This document shows positions 22,600 to 40,879 of a stretch of 64,000 nucleotides of DNA, piece by piece. The notes under the pieces are model-generated. The model was not told the origin of the DNA. It saw nothing but the letters and a program-made list of their open reading frames with translations, and searched no databases. This DNA comes from Romanomermis culicivorax (lineage: Eukaryota > Nematoda > Enoplea > Mermithida > Mermithidae), in contig CAWUHX010000076.1 of the NCBI GenBank assembly GCA_963922205.1, positions 378,011 to 442,010 on the forward strand. Direction: 5' to 3'. Numbering within the stretch: position 1 is the stretch's first letter; the number at the start of each line of letters is the position of its first letter. The translations under genes and the position numbers were made by a program.

Positions 22600-23100
22600 G
22601 AACCGAATTTTTGGGCTTAAGAGTTTTCGATAATTGGGAATTCGATGGACGCGGTCACTTCACACGAAAAATTATTCCGGGTGTAAACAAGCGTATTTCC
22701 GTAATTTTTATGAGGAGGGGATTTTCGACCATTGGGAATTCAATGAATGCGATCACTTTACACAAAAAATTATCCCGGGTGCAAACAAGCGTACTTACGT
22801 GACATTTTGGTGGAAGGGGTTTTCGACCACGGGGATTGATGAATGCGATCACTTTACACACAAACTTATCCCTGGTGTAAACAAACGTATCTTAATGATT
22901 TTTCGGTGGAAGAGGTTTTGGACCACGGGGGATTTGATGAATGTGATCACTCTACACACAAAACCATACTGAGTGTAAACAAATGTATTTCTGCGATTTT
23001 TGAGGGAAGATATTTCTGACCATGGGAAATTCAATGGACGCAGCCAGTTTACAATAAAAATAGTCATTTGTGTAAACAAAGGTAATTCTGCGATTTTTTG
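22600..23100 (+). repeat. About 95-bp tandem repeat, roughly five units
   Basis: Repeating unit with GGGAATTCAATG, GCGATCACTTTACAC, AAAATTATCCCGGGTG and TAAACAAGCGTA. Units have diverged. Homologous units run in reverse at 59820-60170. Confidence 0.85.
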
Positions 23101-23558
23101 GGTTGAGGGATTCTAGACCATGAGGAATTCAATAGATATGGTCACCTTTCAGTCTGTTTACAAGGTTTTTCAAGTACTATGTGGTTTACACATCTCTTAC
23201 TTTTACCGAAAGCGAGAATTCGTAGCTTGAAGATCATTTTTATTGTTTTTTTGACGTGAAGATGACCAAATTTAAAACTTCAATGTGCTTCTACGAAAAT
23301 TTTCGTGCATGGTTGAGGCCCACTAATAAGTGGTGAACTAGTTTATAAGAAAATTCTCCTATGGGGCAGAAAAAAGAAGAATATACTTGCTTCGATAGTT
23401 GTCATGCTAGAGAAAGAACTGGACTAGAGTTTTGAGAACTTGGGCTAAAGTTGGAAAAAATTCATTTTCTTCATATTGGATTTTCATTCTTAAAAAAATT
23501 TTCCATGTCTGTAAAAAAGTATATTCTGCAGCTGGGTGCATCAACACACTTTCCAACC

Positions 23559-23734
23559 AAACATGTGCATCTGAAATATTTAGGAGGGTAAAGGGGTGCA
23601 CCTTAGTTTTTTGGCGTTTTTTTGATACAAAAAATTCAAAAAAAGATGACCAAAAATTTTTTTTCACAACAAATTTTCCAGTTTCAAAACCTTTGGGATA
23701 GTTTGTACTCTCATGCCCCCCTCACACATGTGTG
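23559..23734. mobile_element. Short element inside composite copy 1
   Basis: Ends CAAACATGTG and CACATGTGTG. Flanks TTTCCAAC and CTCCCAAC (6 of 8). The equivalent insertion is present in copies 2 (59000-59163) and 3 (62635-62812), so it predates their amplification. Confidence 0.65.
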
Positions 23735-23864
23735 CTCCCAACTGTGTTAAACTTTTCAACTGAATTTGGTGTCAACAAAAGGAATCAACTGTGGGAAAGT
23801 CGGCACATAAAATCCCACTCATCTTTTTTAGAAAAAGAAAAGCTACAGCACAGTCTTTAACTCA

Positions 23865-23965
23865 TTTTATATATTCACTCATTTTATATGAGTGAATATA
23901 TCATTTTATCTCATTTTATATGAGTGAATATATATGTTTCATTCACTCATTTTATATAACATGTC
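23865..23965. repeat. AT-rich palindromic cluster
   Basis: Repeated ATTCACTCATTTTATA and its reverse complement TATAAAATGAGTGAAT alternate, able to form a long hairpin. Confidence 0.75.
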
Positions 23966-25109
23966 GTATAGAATTCACTCCGTAAATTCTACTGGTTACA
24001 AGCTATAAACAAATTCATTCTCTTTTATTTAACTATTCAAAAAAATAGCATCATTCACAGTTCGTGGATTTAAACTGAAATTGCAGAAAAAGCTCATTTT
24101 GCGGGATTGCAGAAGGGAAGCAATTTCACCCCTCCCTGTCGCTCCCGTCCTGCTTTCAAAAAAGTCGGACCGTTGCCGTGGGAGTGCCAGTATTATCGTG
24201 GGGAACCGGGTACGGGATTTGGCGCACACACCTAATATAGGCACGACTGAATCAGGAGCATTTTTGTATGCTTTACCCTGTTCTCCCATTCACAGATTGG
24301 TGCTTAATGACTGTAACCAAGGCCCAGTTGCACTAAAAGGGTCTGAGCTCGAGCTCAAGATAGTGTCGAACAAACAGGCGACTCGGTCTGATCTCAAGTT
24401 CGGTGTAATTTGAATGTCATCCAGGAATATAACGAGCTCAATGTCGAGATTTTCCCCAGCTCGAGCTATTGGGTTGCACCAATATTTTCACATAATTTTC
24501 TTATCCCTAACGCAAATAAATATAAAAATTTGTGCAATTCCCAAACTCGAACTTAAACCTCAGTATTAATTAAACCTGAAGCGAGTATTGTTTGTGCACT
24601 GGAAGAAAATAATTTGGAGATTGCGATTAGCTCAAACTCAGGATCATCAATTTAATCCCGATGTTGAGATTATCCTCATGTTGGGTTAGTGCAACCAACC
24701 TCAGGTTTCTTCATAGTTCTAAAAATGACTATAATATGCCTCCGTCACTATTTTTCAGCTAGTGTGAGAGGCAGGAGTTTTGAATTGGTCGGGAGTTAGA
24801 ATGCTATTGGTCTACCATTTCTTTACATTTGAAATCATGTGCATGTAATTTTCATATATAAAAATTTTACTGTAGTTGATGCCGGGGGAAGGACAAAATG
24901 CACGATGCTACAGAATATTATTTTCACAGACATGGAAAATTTTTTTGAGAAAGAATGAAAATCTAATATAAAGAAAATGAATTTTTTCCAACTTTAACCC
25001 AAGTTCTCAAAAATCTAGTCCAGTTCTTTTTCTAGCATGGCAACTATCGAAGCAAGTATATTCTTCTTTTTTCTGCCCCATCAAAGCATTTTCTAATAAA
25101 CTAGTTGAC

Positions 25110-27380
25110 TTATTCTTGTTTTAAAATCAATGTGACATACTAATCAACGATCACGAGTTTTTGAAACCATCAATCATTCAGTTCAATCATCAATTCAATC
25201 AGGGGCCTTGTTTCGCCCAAATATGGATAGGCACATGGAATTATACAAATGCAGCATTCTTGAATGTGTGGTTCACGGCAAAAATGTATTTCGTAACTAC
25301 TTCTTTATTCATATTATTGATAAATCAATCGCATATCCTGCTAAATTGTGAATTTTTTGGTGTTTATTTTGGGCGTGGTTCATCGTCCTGATTTGGAAAT
25401 TTCCACGGTCGGATTACAGAAATGAATATCAGTAACAAAATAAATTGATAGTATATGTTGGCAGAATACAGTTTGTTCTGTCATTTTGTATATTCTCGCA
25501 CTTTTCAAAAATTTTAGACAGCATTTAATTTAAAATGTCATATAAAAAATTGGTTCAATTTGATACACTCTTTTTATTGGGGGAAAACATACTGTAGAAA
25601 AACGCTCTATTTCTCCCTAAGAATTGTAAGGCCAAAATCATGGGAAAAACATTACGCTCACCAACTGATGATTTAGTTAGAACAGTGATAGATTGCTAGC
25701 CGATAAATTACGAGCACGAAAATTTTCATCTATATTCTGTTTGCCGCTAACTGACGAGAAAATTTGTTCGTCAATTACAGTAATAAGCTTACTATAGATT
25801 GTTATCAATAAAATGTTTGTCTGATAAAAGCCCTGATAAAATGATAAAAGCAAATATCAATCTCGATGTCGTTTACACAAAGCCTTTACTGTAGGATTTT
25901 TCCTGCAAAATTGTTAGGTTATAGTACGAATGTCGAGTCCTTGGCATAGCTGGAAAGCGTAAAAATATGAAATAGTATTTGCTTCCTACTTTTATTATTT
26001 ATAAGCATATTAAGAAAGACAGACTATAGTTTTTTCCATCCATCAATCATTTCAAGATAAAATGGAGTTGATCATTTTCAAAAGTTTTCCAAGAAAAGAA
26101 AACAAACGGCAACAAAATCTTATGTTGCCTTCTCGTATTCCGTATTATGTTAGGATGCCTCGTCGTCCATACGTACGATATTTCAGAATTGAGAGTGATA
26201 CGGGAATTTTTTTTATTTTTCTTTCTTTTTTTTCTTTTTTCTTGATACGGGAATTTTTTTCCCCATAATAAAACTGAAAGACAAATGCACCATATTTTTA
26301 TGATTTGTGCTGCGCTCACGAAGGATTGTCTCCAAGTGTAAATTCTGAAATCGTGTGATGATGATGAGTAATGTTACATTAACAGTTTTTGCCTATACGC
26401 CTTCTGTACACTGTAATTTGCATATGTGCTAACAGTCGACTGTTTACTTATGGCTGATCTCTGGAACTTAGTGTGTTATGAAAGTTAGAAGCAAATACTA
26501 TACTCCATTCATTTTGAAATGATGGATGCAGCGAGACCGCATCTAAACTTTGATCCAAAATTATGGAAGGCTTGTTGACCCTATTCAATAAATTTTTCTT
26601 TCGTACTACTTGATAATCACTCTTTTCAATGGTTTCAAGATTGTGAAAATTGATTTCCTGATCTCTAGTTAGGCTGCGTTGTTTAAACTCCAACCGCTGC
26701 ACCGATCATTTCAAATTGAATCAATGAATCAAGAAATCAATTTTTATAATCCTGAAATGATTAAAAAGAGTAATCATCAAAGACTCTGCATCATGAGTGA
26801 AAATTTTATTGGGGAGAGTCAACGAGCCTTCCATAATTTTGAATAAAAGTTTGGCTGACCTTGCCGTATATCGGTCATTTCAAAATGAATTGAGTAAAGT
26901 TCAGGTTTTTATGATTTTCTACTACAATGTCGCAAAAGAATAGAAAATTGTGAGCATACTCAACTGACTTTTAGCAACAAGAGTAAAAATTTCTAGAGTA
27001 GAAGCTCTGTGTAAGCGATTTTGACGACACATTCTAAAGGTTTTAATTTTTGATCTACAAGCATTTTTTTATAAAAAGAGACCACAGTATAACAAATATC
27101 GCAAGTGGAAAAATCAAATTCGATAAAGTGCTGACATTTAGAGACTTTTATTGAAGAAGGAAGACAATGCTGTCGCACCGTTTTCGATCAGTTTAGCGAA
27201 CATCATTAAAGTTCAGAAAATGTATTTTTTAATAGGATATGAACGCTTCTTTATATGAATATCATTGTAAGGCTCACAATTATATGTATGATACATGTCT
27301 CAGCAACTAGCTGGCCAAATCTATCGTTTTATTTTAAATTTTTTGGAATAGGCAAGTAATTTACACCTCGAAATCAGTCG
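25110..27380. other. Intergenic or intronic DNA, no gene recognised
   Basis: Contains two copies of CTACAGTA-type octamers (25590, 25887), a dispersed-repeat word AGACAGACTATAG (26014), a repeat with TACTCCATTCATTTTGAAATGA (26500), and direct repeats of GATACGGGAATTTTTTT (26200, 26244). A short ATG-started plus-strand frame at 26062 was not judged a gene. Confidence 0.5.
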
Positions 27381-27384
27381 CGAT

Positions 27385-27722
27385 CATACATGTAACGGGG
27401 CCCGCAGGTCTGGGGAGGGCTCGGACGACTTTTTGCGGACGGGGTCACTGATTCTCCTACATTTTTTGGATGGGTCTCTGAAGGAAAAGAAATTCGATTT
27501 TTTCACCGAAAAAGTCCAAAATACGGTTCAGAAAATAATAATTTTTGTCTAAAAACGGTGAAAAATGTATCCACGGCGCAAAGCGCCAAGAAAATCGACA
27601 TTTTTGGCCAAAAGTATGGGGCTCCCTATGACTACCATATGGCTAGCCATAGGATTGGAAAATCCTGGGGGAGTCGCCCAACGGCTAGCACTCCTCCCCC
27701 CCCCCCCCCAATTACATGTATG
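27385..27722. mobile_element. CATACATGTA-type short element, 338 bp
   Basis: Exact 8-bp target duplications GTCGCGAT (27377-27384 and 27723-27730). Terminal inverted repeat CATACATGTAA at both ends. Left subterminal GGGGCCCGCAGGTCTGGGG, right a 14-C run. Hairpin GGCGCAAAGCGCC at 27575. This is the cleanest member of its group and defines the ends. Confidence 0.93.
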
Positions 27723-27739
27723 GTCGCGATCAAGGGACA

Positions 27740-28530
27740 ACTTGCTGAAAGAATATAGGAAAGTTGGTCAAGTAATGTACTTATGGTCAACTTTTCTTAC
27801 AATACTAGTGAAAAATGAAACCGCGAAAGCCGATACTATTTTGTTATTTTCGTAATTCTTTGCGGCACTAGAGCTGCAAGTTGCGAGCTAATCCAACTAG
27901 CCCTTAAAATTTTTCGTTAGAAAATCTACATTAAAGACTGTGTGCAAACGGTTTCAAAACAATACTTTCGTCGTTTTTTAATTCACAAGCATTTGGTGAA
28001 AACAAACCTTGACCCGGTATTATTCTGTTTTGTTATACTGTCCTTTCATTTATCCATGATTATATTATATTTTTTCTTTATACCAAAAACCGTCAATCAT
28101 AATGTATCACAAAATATCATGTTAATAAAGCTACAAATCCGCATAATGTACAATTGAGCAGACAGAATCTTGTACTGTACAGTAAGCAATATAAAAAAAT
28201 AGGAAAGCTGAGAATACAGCGCTAATACTTGGCTACAGTAAGAATAACGGAAAACAAAAATCTAATAATCGTCACTCACATCTGGCGAAGTTTTTCTCTG
28301 AAAGAAAACGCTCTGAAAGACGCAAATTTTCCATATAGAAAAAATAAGCCAATTAAGATCATGTATCAAAAATGGAAATTGATATAGTGGTTTGGGCGCA
28401 AGAAAAAAACTTTTAGTCAACCAAATAATACTGTATTATTATCACTGAAAAAATTACGCGACACCCTGTTGCACTTTGTACATTTTTCCCATATCACTAA
28501 AATTGAATATATCACATTTCTGTAAATTTT
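27740..28530. other. FEZF 3' flank, no gene seen
   Basis: AT-rich. One CTACAGTA octamer at 28233. No AATAAA on the minus strand near the stop could be identified with confidence. Confidence 0.4.
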
Positions 28531-34018
<5,488 letters not shown>

Positions 34019-35240
34019 ATTATAATCAAACTGGAAATGTTATGTTATTCCTAAATTAGCAAATTAGAAAATATGCAAATTAGCCTGTAACGCCAATCGT
34101 CAAAGTAACAAGATTCGAGATTCTAAATGAAAGGGAAGAGTCCACTAAAAGATCATATAACCAACAGGCGTGAAAGCACAACACCGTAACAAAATTAAGT
34201 GATTATTCGAGCGGATTAATTAAATGATAGAAAATTTAGAGTTGTGTAGCAAAATTTGCATATATTTTATCAGAGAAATTGGACAATTTTTTGTCACACA
34301 TTTAGTAGAGAGAAGAAAAAGAAACATCTAGAAAATGAAAATTGGAAACGTGAAATGGTTACATTATGCACAATAGGCTGGGATTACAGTACGTTACGCG
34401 CTGTAGGCGGGGTTTCGACGCTTGACTTTTGGAGTGCGCCGATTTTTATAGAAAATGCGCAGTTTACTGTACTTTTTGAACTTTGTAGTGTAGCGTACCT
34501 CGAACGCGCTCTCGACAAAAGGCTATTTTTCGTAGAAATTTGTTCAAGTACCGAAAAATCAAATTCGAACATTAAGATTGAAAAAAATTTCGCCCAAAAG
34601 ATGGCGCCCCACGGGGAATCCCGCCACCGCCCAAAAAGACCGCTAGTTTTCTCCTCAAACAACAACCGGCTCCCTTAAAAATTTTCACGCGCAATTTGAA
34701 ACCGTATATAATGGCCAACTTCGGTTGAGGCCATAAATTTTTTTCAATCCCCAAAACCACCACCCTGATCCTTTTGTTCGCCTATCCGGAGGACGATGAT
34801 GGTTTTTTGGTTGGACACAAAAGGCACACCATGAAAATGGGGCCAATAATCTGCGTTTCGTTTCGTTTCGTTAGGGGCGTCATTTTTTCTTGAGAATGCC
34901 CAAAAATTTGTAGGCCCGTAAAATAAACAATAATAAACGCTCTCGTCAAAGTCATTCAGTTTATTACAGTAAGAAAAAAAAGTTAATTTGCATATTGCTG
35001 ACGTGCACTAAATTCGATGGAATACTTAGATGCCGTGGTCTGACCAGAGGCGTAGCAAGGATTTTGGTTCGAGAGTGCACAATATGGTAAGATTTATGTA
35101 CAGAAAATATACGAAATGATGTTCATGATTGTAATTAGGACTTATATCTTTGAGCTATAGGTCAAATAATTTCCTAAAGTTGTACGAAGCTGGTACAGTT
35201 ATGGGCTTGGAGAAGGGGAATGCCCAAAATTTTGGAAATT
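34019..35240. promoter_or_regulatory. FEZF upstream region
   Basis: Expected to hold the FEZF promoter. It includes a comparatively CpG-rich stretch (34370-34680) and TATATAA at 34703. GAGGCGTAGCAAGGATTTTGG at 35045 resembles a transposon end. No start site can be placed from sequence alone. Confidence 0.3.
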
Positions 35241-36399
35241 AGGAAGGAGTTTTACACTCCAGAATAATTTAACTGTAAATCATTGAGATCAAAACGGTCG
35301 AAATTTGGCACTTCATTTGCTGAATAATGTGCAAGCTTCTTTATACAGAAGAAAAATTGAGCATCTGATACAGACTGGCAAACTACCAGAAATTCAACTA
35401 AACTAAGAATACATAGCATCGGCGCGAAGCGCCAAAAAAATTGCATATTTTCTCATGTTTGATGCTTAAAATTACATTTCCCGGCATCGAAATCAGAAGC
35501 AAAAATCTTCATCTTAATTCGGACGGGGCACATGCTCATGTCATATACCCCGTCCTCCCAAACTATGCTCCGATAATAGAATGACTTTTCGAAAAATATG
35601 ATCAATTATTGACAATAGGTAAATTTGGTCAACCGCTTAACGTGAGCCGAAAAATCTCTGCTGCATTACGTGACTTAGCACTTCTGGCTAAATCATTAGC
35701 CGAATCAGTGGATTATGAAATGAAGATAGAAAATAAAAAAGGTGCATACATACATATATTCATGCGCACTTGATTATTTTTCTAGATCTACTCGAATGTT
35801 TTTGAAAGAATTCTAGTAAATGTTCGACGGATAGCTTCTTTTCATTCGCCAATGAAGGTGAAGTTTTCAGACAATCTCTCGAAATGCGGAAAAAAGTCAC
35901 GTAATAAGCGTTCAGTTTCCTCTTCGACGTATAAGACGTGTAAGCAGGATCAACTGTTACAGTGAACGTACATGAAGAGGAAATAGTAAAATTCTGACAG
36001 GATTGCTCATCTGTGTAAAAATTCGCTAATATACGACCGAATCAATGTGTAAAATTTTAGATGACGAATTTCTCATCACCTGTTATGAGAGCTTCTTTTG
36101 TTACGTTCCATTGTCTTGATTGTGTCTCTATTGAGAAACCAGAAAACCATCAGATCGGTTCAGCAACCGTTGTTTTACGAAGATTTACACCCGTTATGTA
36201 ACCAAAGAGTGAAATTTTAGTACAGTCGGTTCAGCCAAATACTATAAATTCATGTTCTTTGTTAGATAAGCATAGCAGGTGTGAATAAAATAGCGCCCAC
36301 TCGGAAGCAACGCCTTTTTTCAGTTTCGCTGGATTTGTTTCATCTTTTTTCGAAATTTCTTTATTTCGTCGTTACCCTTGTGTTTTTGTTTTACTGGGG

Positions 36400-36602
36400 C
36401 CGGTTTCACCAAAGAGACTTCAGCTACAGCTTAGGCAGCTTAGGCTGTAGCTCAACCCTATATGTTATACCATTGCTCTTAGGCTACAGCTCAGCTATAG
36501 CTCAACTCATACACACAAAACATATCGGGAAGGTTAAGCTGCAACTGAGCTATACCTCAACGACTATGTTATAACACACAGAGTTAAGCTACAGCTCAGC
36601 TG
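36400..36602. repeat. AGCTACAGCTCAGCT-like short repeats
   Basis: Several copies of AGCTACAGCT, TTAGGCTGTAGCTCAAC and AAGCTGCAACTGAGC in both orientations lie directly before the TTTTC array. Confidence 0.6.
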
Positions 36603-37150
36603 CTTTTTTCTTTTCTTTTCTTTTCTTTCCTTTTCTTTTCTTTTCTTTTCTTTTCTTTCCTTTTCTTTTCTTTTCTTTTCTTTTCTTTTCTTTTCTTTTC
36701 TTTTCTTTTCTTTTCTTTTCTTTTCTTTTCTTTTCTTTTCTTTTCTTTTCTTTTCTTTTCTTTTCTTTTCTTTTCTTTTCTTTTCTTTTCTTTTCTTTTC
36801 TTTTCTTTTCTTTTCTTTTCTTTTCTTTTCTTTTCTTTTCTTTTCTTTTCTTTTCTTTTCTTTTCTTTTCTTTTCTTTTCTTTTCTTTTCTTTTCTTTTC
36901 TTTTCTTTTCTTTTCTTTTCTTTTCTTTTCTTTTCTTTTCTTTTCTTTTCTTTTCTTTTCTTTTCTTTTCTTTTCTTTTCTTTTCTTTTCTTTTCTTTTC
37001 TTTTCTTTTCTTTTCTTTTCTTTTCTTTTCTTTTCTTTTCTTTTCTTTTCTTTTCTTTTCTTTTCTTTTCTTTTCTTTTCTTTTCTTTTCTTTTCTTTTC
37101 TTTTCTTTTCTTTTCTTTTCTTTTCTTTTCTTTTCTTTTCTTTTCTTTTT
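36603..37150 (+). repeat. (TTTTC)n microsatellite, about 110 units
   Basis: About 548 bp of almost pure TTTTC. Two interruptions (TTTCC) lie in the first 60 bp. The reverse strand reads as (RKEKK)n in any frame, an artefact and not a protein. Confidence 0.98.
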
Positions 37151-37259
37151 TGCACTCACTTTTAAGAATTCATAGTTTTACCTGCTTTTCGTTTCGATAT
37201 TGGAAAGAATATCGTAAAGCGTACACTTACTCTCGAAACATCATAAATTAGCCAAGTAT

Positions 37260-37770
37260 TACGATCTTCAAGACTCTTGACTCCCATGGGCAGATTTTCA
37301 CTCATCTCTAATTATCTACCCAACATTGCGTAATTAGAGTGGCCGGGGATTGCCCAACGAAGTGCCTTTTTGTCTGCCGTCATCGATGGACATTCATTGT
37401 TAGTCCATTTTTTGGACAGCCATTTTGGGGGCCCGTCCATTAACCGAGGTGCCAAAATGCGCAGCGGGAAATAGGCCATTGTTGGAAATAACACGTCTAC
37501 GTTCAGTCTGGAGTGACTATCGAGTGGACAATGATCCTCCTGACACGTTATAATAACAATAGGTAGGTAGGGCACGAGGATTTACTCATGCTCCAAGGTG
37601 CTAATTAGAAGAGTGTCACCGCTAGACAATAAGTGACCATCAATGGTCATTTTTTGGGTAGCGGGTATACTGTAGCTGACCTTTTTTCTGCTGGAGCGTG
37701 TTAAACGTGTTGATTAGATTTCTACATTTTTTCCTCGCACTATTCTTCACCTGGTTGTTCTAGAAAAACC
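37260..37770. promoter_or_regulatory. Non-repetitive, possible regulatory block A
   Basis: More GC-rich than its surroundings and free of recognised repeats. Contains TAATTAG, CATTAACCG, CTAATTAG, TTGATTAG and several ATTGTT/ACAATA words, compatible with homeodomain and Sox sites. Lies between FEZF and the BMP-like gene. Purely inferential. Confidence 0.25.
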
Positions 37771-38989
37771 GTTATTGGTTGATTATTGTATAATAAAACG
37801 CTCTTGGGTGCCTTTTTTGGTTTGAGAAACCGAGAAAATCCCCTTTTCACACCTTTTTCTTAAAAACCTAAAATTCGACTGTCACACACACACACATGTA
37901 TAAATCGTGTCGGCGTTGATCTTTATCCGATGACAATATAATATTAACAACTATCAACATGAAAGAGAGAATAAGTCGTCCAGACTACAAACATAACGAT
38001 GCAGTCTGGGAATGCTCATTGTGCCAGTAATTCGAACTGCCTACATGCATTGCAGCCAGAATGGGCTGGGGGTCAAGATCTATGTTGGTGGACTTTTTCT
38101 ACTATACCATTTGTAGAATATTTTCAAAATTTCTTTTGCCCTGAAAAGAATAACGGTGTGAAAATTTTCTTCGATTAAGTGGTGAATTCAATCAAAATGA
38201 ATAGTTGATAAGCACGATTTTTTCCATGATTTTGGCCTTCCCTTTGTCGCGAAGATATTTAGTGTTCTTCAGCAGTATAAAGTTTCGTACTCCATGAAAA
38301 TTGCATAATTGAACCTATTATTTTGGTTGTCGCTGCGTTGTTCCTTTGAATTAAATGGGCTTTAGCTGATCTCTGTTACAGGAGTCATTCATCTTCGTTG
38401 TGTTTCTGTTGGGTTTCTAAGACACAACTGAAACAAGCTACACGATGGATTTCACATGTGTTTGAGCGTAGAAAACGGCTTCTGCAAATGGAAAACGCGC
38501 AATGCACGCATTACCCTTTGCATAATTTTCGGCCACAAAGATTTGGACGATTTTCGATCAAAACCATCTGTTCAATTTTGATGAAACTCATATTGTTGAA
38601 ACCATCGTATCGAACTATACCAGAGATACCTAATGAATTTTAAAAATTCGCTCGTTATTTATCGGTGACAAATCCACGAATCTCACTAAAACTTTGGTAT
38701 AAATATCGTCGCCTTGTAGGATTAAGGTTGATAATAAGTGTTCTAGAAAATAGCGTTTTTTCAAAATTCAGAATTGGTTTCTTTGCAATAATTCTGATCT
38801 AAAGGTTGCGATTTTGTCCAATCTTCTAATGTTTTCAAACATATTAAAAGTAAAGAAACAGTGGAAGTGCAGAGACTTCCTCTCCATGAACAAAAATTGT
38901 ATGAGTGGAAGTAAAGGAAATCAATGTGTTGTCGGAAGTAACGGGATGGTTGAAATAAATGAACTATAGATGACGGTTCTGACATACCA

Positions 38990-39990
38990 CGCCCGTGCAA
39001 AAACTTCGAATGGTCATACAAGATGCTCGGAAATCTCCATTTCTACGTCATTATGCGAGCGGCGCAAGGGCATCCGTATGCCCGTATCAGGTCTTGCAGG
39101 AACTATAACATGTCATCATACATAACGTGTCCCTATGATCACGATATTCAGCGTGAATCTCATATTGAGCCTGATAAAAAGAAATAAATAAAGAAGAAAA
39201 GAAACATTTTATATAGCAAATCGTGACATCTATGTTTCAATTCGTAAATTCATGGACGTTCGTTTAACGACGATGAGTTAAAAGCACGCTGTAACTTTTC
39301 ACGCGCCAGAAGGCAACGCCGTGAACTTCCTTGAGGGCGCTCAACACCCTGACACCATGAAGTGTTTTCACTTTATGAATTGAGCGTCTATTACAAAATA
39401 GGACCATCCTCGCACACATGATATGCAAACGACGCCATGTCTGGTCAGTTGAAAAAATTCTTATCGTTTTCGCATGATCGGAGGTCAATGCGCGGAATGG
39501 TCGAAAATTTGCATAAAGCTGATTAGCCTTCGTAGTTTGTGTATTTGACTGTCGTTCGTACATGCACACCTGAGGGCCACTTTATAAACGAACCAAGGGC
39601 GCCTAATCCCGAAAAGAGCTTGATTAATGGGTGTTTTTAAAGAAATGAGCTTCTTTCCGAAAAAGGTCGCACGCATTGCTCACTCGGTAGGCTATTTTGC
39701 ATAACATTCTTACTGTATCTTACTGTATATCACACAGCTTGATGGCCCATTAATTAACCGAATGAAGTGCACTATATGTAGCTTCTCTTCGAAAAACGCA
39801 GCAGGCCGAAAAGTAAATTTTTGTGCACGAAAGGTGTTAGTGTTCTGAAGCCAGCCAATTTTCTGCTCTCTTCCTTTTTGAGGAAAAATTTCCATTAAAC
39901 GTAATTAGCGCGTAAAAGTTCGCTAATTAGTCATGCTCATTAACTAAAAAGTGATCAAGTTCATCGGATCTTATCGGCTGCAGCGTGCTT
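38990..39990. promoter_or_regulatory. Possible regulatory block B, homeodomain-site rich
   Basis: A non-repetitive block with ATATGCAAA (39421), TGATTAG, TAATCC, TTGATTAATGG, ATTAATTAACC (39749), GTAATTAGCG, GCTAATTAGTCATG and CATTAACT clustered in the last 600 bp. It has no convincing coding frame. Position between two developmental genes suggests an enhancer, unproven. Confidence 0.3.
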
Positions 39991-40349
39991 CAAATGAATG
40001 CTATCCAGCTAAACTCGCCCAAAAGCTGGCAATGTGGAATCATTCCTTATTTTTAAATAAAAAAATAACGAATGATTCTCAAAAAGCTGAAAAGCTGTGA
40101 ATCTGTGCTGTATGTACAAGAAATGGACGAGTCTCGATGAAAAATTTTTCATGTCGAATTATATGAGTTAAATGAGCGATTCGAAAATTGCTTTATAGTA
40201 TAGTCTAGACTGTAAACTTTCAAAATTAGGAAAATTCATTTCAGTAATGTTCGAAAACTTGTTAGTTGAAAGGCCTGCAATTCAATTAAACCTTTTTTGT
40301 TCAAAAATTTTCTCTACAATACATGAGTTTTGATGTTGCAATACAATTA

Positions 40350-40600
40350 ATGCCGATGTAGTCATCCCGATCCTTAAAAAATGGCCTTTCCTGAGTCAGG
40401 AAAGCTCGTTCCCTAAATTTTCGATCCTGACGCAATCCGTAGTCCTGAAATCAGGATCGGGATAGCGTTCCCGACCTGATAAGGAAGGGTGTTCCCGATG
40501 TCTTCCTGATCGGGAAAGGATCGGCTTTACTGACGTCGGGAACAAAGTACAAGCTTCCGTACTTTTTAAGGATCAGGAAAGCTACACGCTACAGTAAATA
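40350..40600. repeat. TCCCGATCC-type dispersed repeat, copy 1
   Basis: Begins ATGTAGTCATCCCGATCCTT and is rich in inverted CGGGAA/TTCCCG and ATCAGGA/TCCTGAT words. A related copy starts at 41796. Confidence 0.6.
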
Positions 40601-40879
40601 CTCATCAAATGCGTAACGGCTTTAGCCTGCGCATAATCCTAGTTACATTTTCCGGTATTGGAATGTAAAATGAAGTGAAATTAGCAAAAACTAAAAATTT
40701 GCTACCAGATAAGATAGAGTAGTCAACTAAGAGATAGATTTTTCATGTTTTTCGGTGAAATATGCGCACTTTACGCAAGTGCAATACTTTGCAACTACAG
40801 CGCGTTGTAATATTGTAGCCATGTCAACAAAACGGCAGATTTGCGGCTTTTGCTGATTGATTCCAGCGTTTTTGTTTAT

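Larger units (their letters stand above)
22180..25105 (+). mobile_element. Composite repeat, copy 1
   Basis: Starts at ATCATAGGTGGCGCGATAGC, which recurs inverted at 61602. Contains GGGGCCCC-like blocks (22230-22600), about 95-bp tandem repeats (22600-23100), and a module at 23337 (ACTAGTTTAT...GGGGCAGAAAAAAG...CTGCAGCTG) that reappears inverted ending at 25105. The same order occurs reversed at 57563-61602. No transposase recognised; the superfamily is unknown. The 24.08-24.41 kb stretch is comparatively GC-rich but has no recognised domain. Confidence 0.7.

Noticed and set aside
22600..23100. CRISPR-like array
   Set aside because: Units of about 95 bp are tandem and diverged with no alternating unique spacers; animal DNA.
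26062..26268. ATG-started plus-strand frame of 68 codons
   Set aside because: No recognised domain, no splice partner, and runs into a T-rich direct repeat; likely chance.
34256..34678. 140-codon plus-strand frame upstream of FEZF
   Set aside because: No domain; overlaps a CpG-richer promoter-side region and a competing minus-strand frame.
36589..37159. Long minus-strand open frames of about 190 codons
   Set aside because: They are translations of the TTTTC microsatellite (RKEKK repeats), open in all frames because the repeat has no stop.
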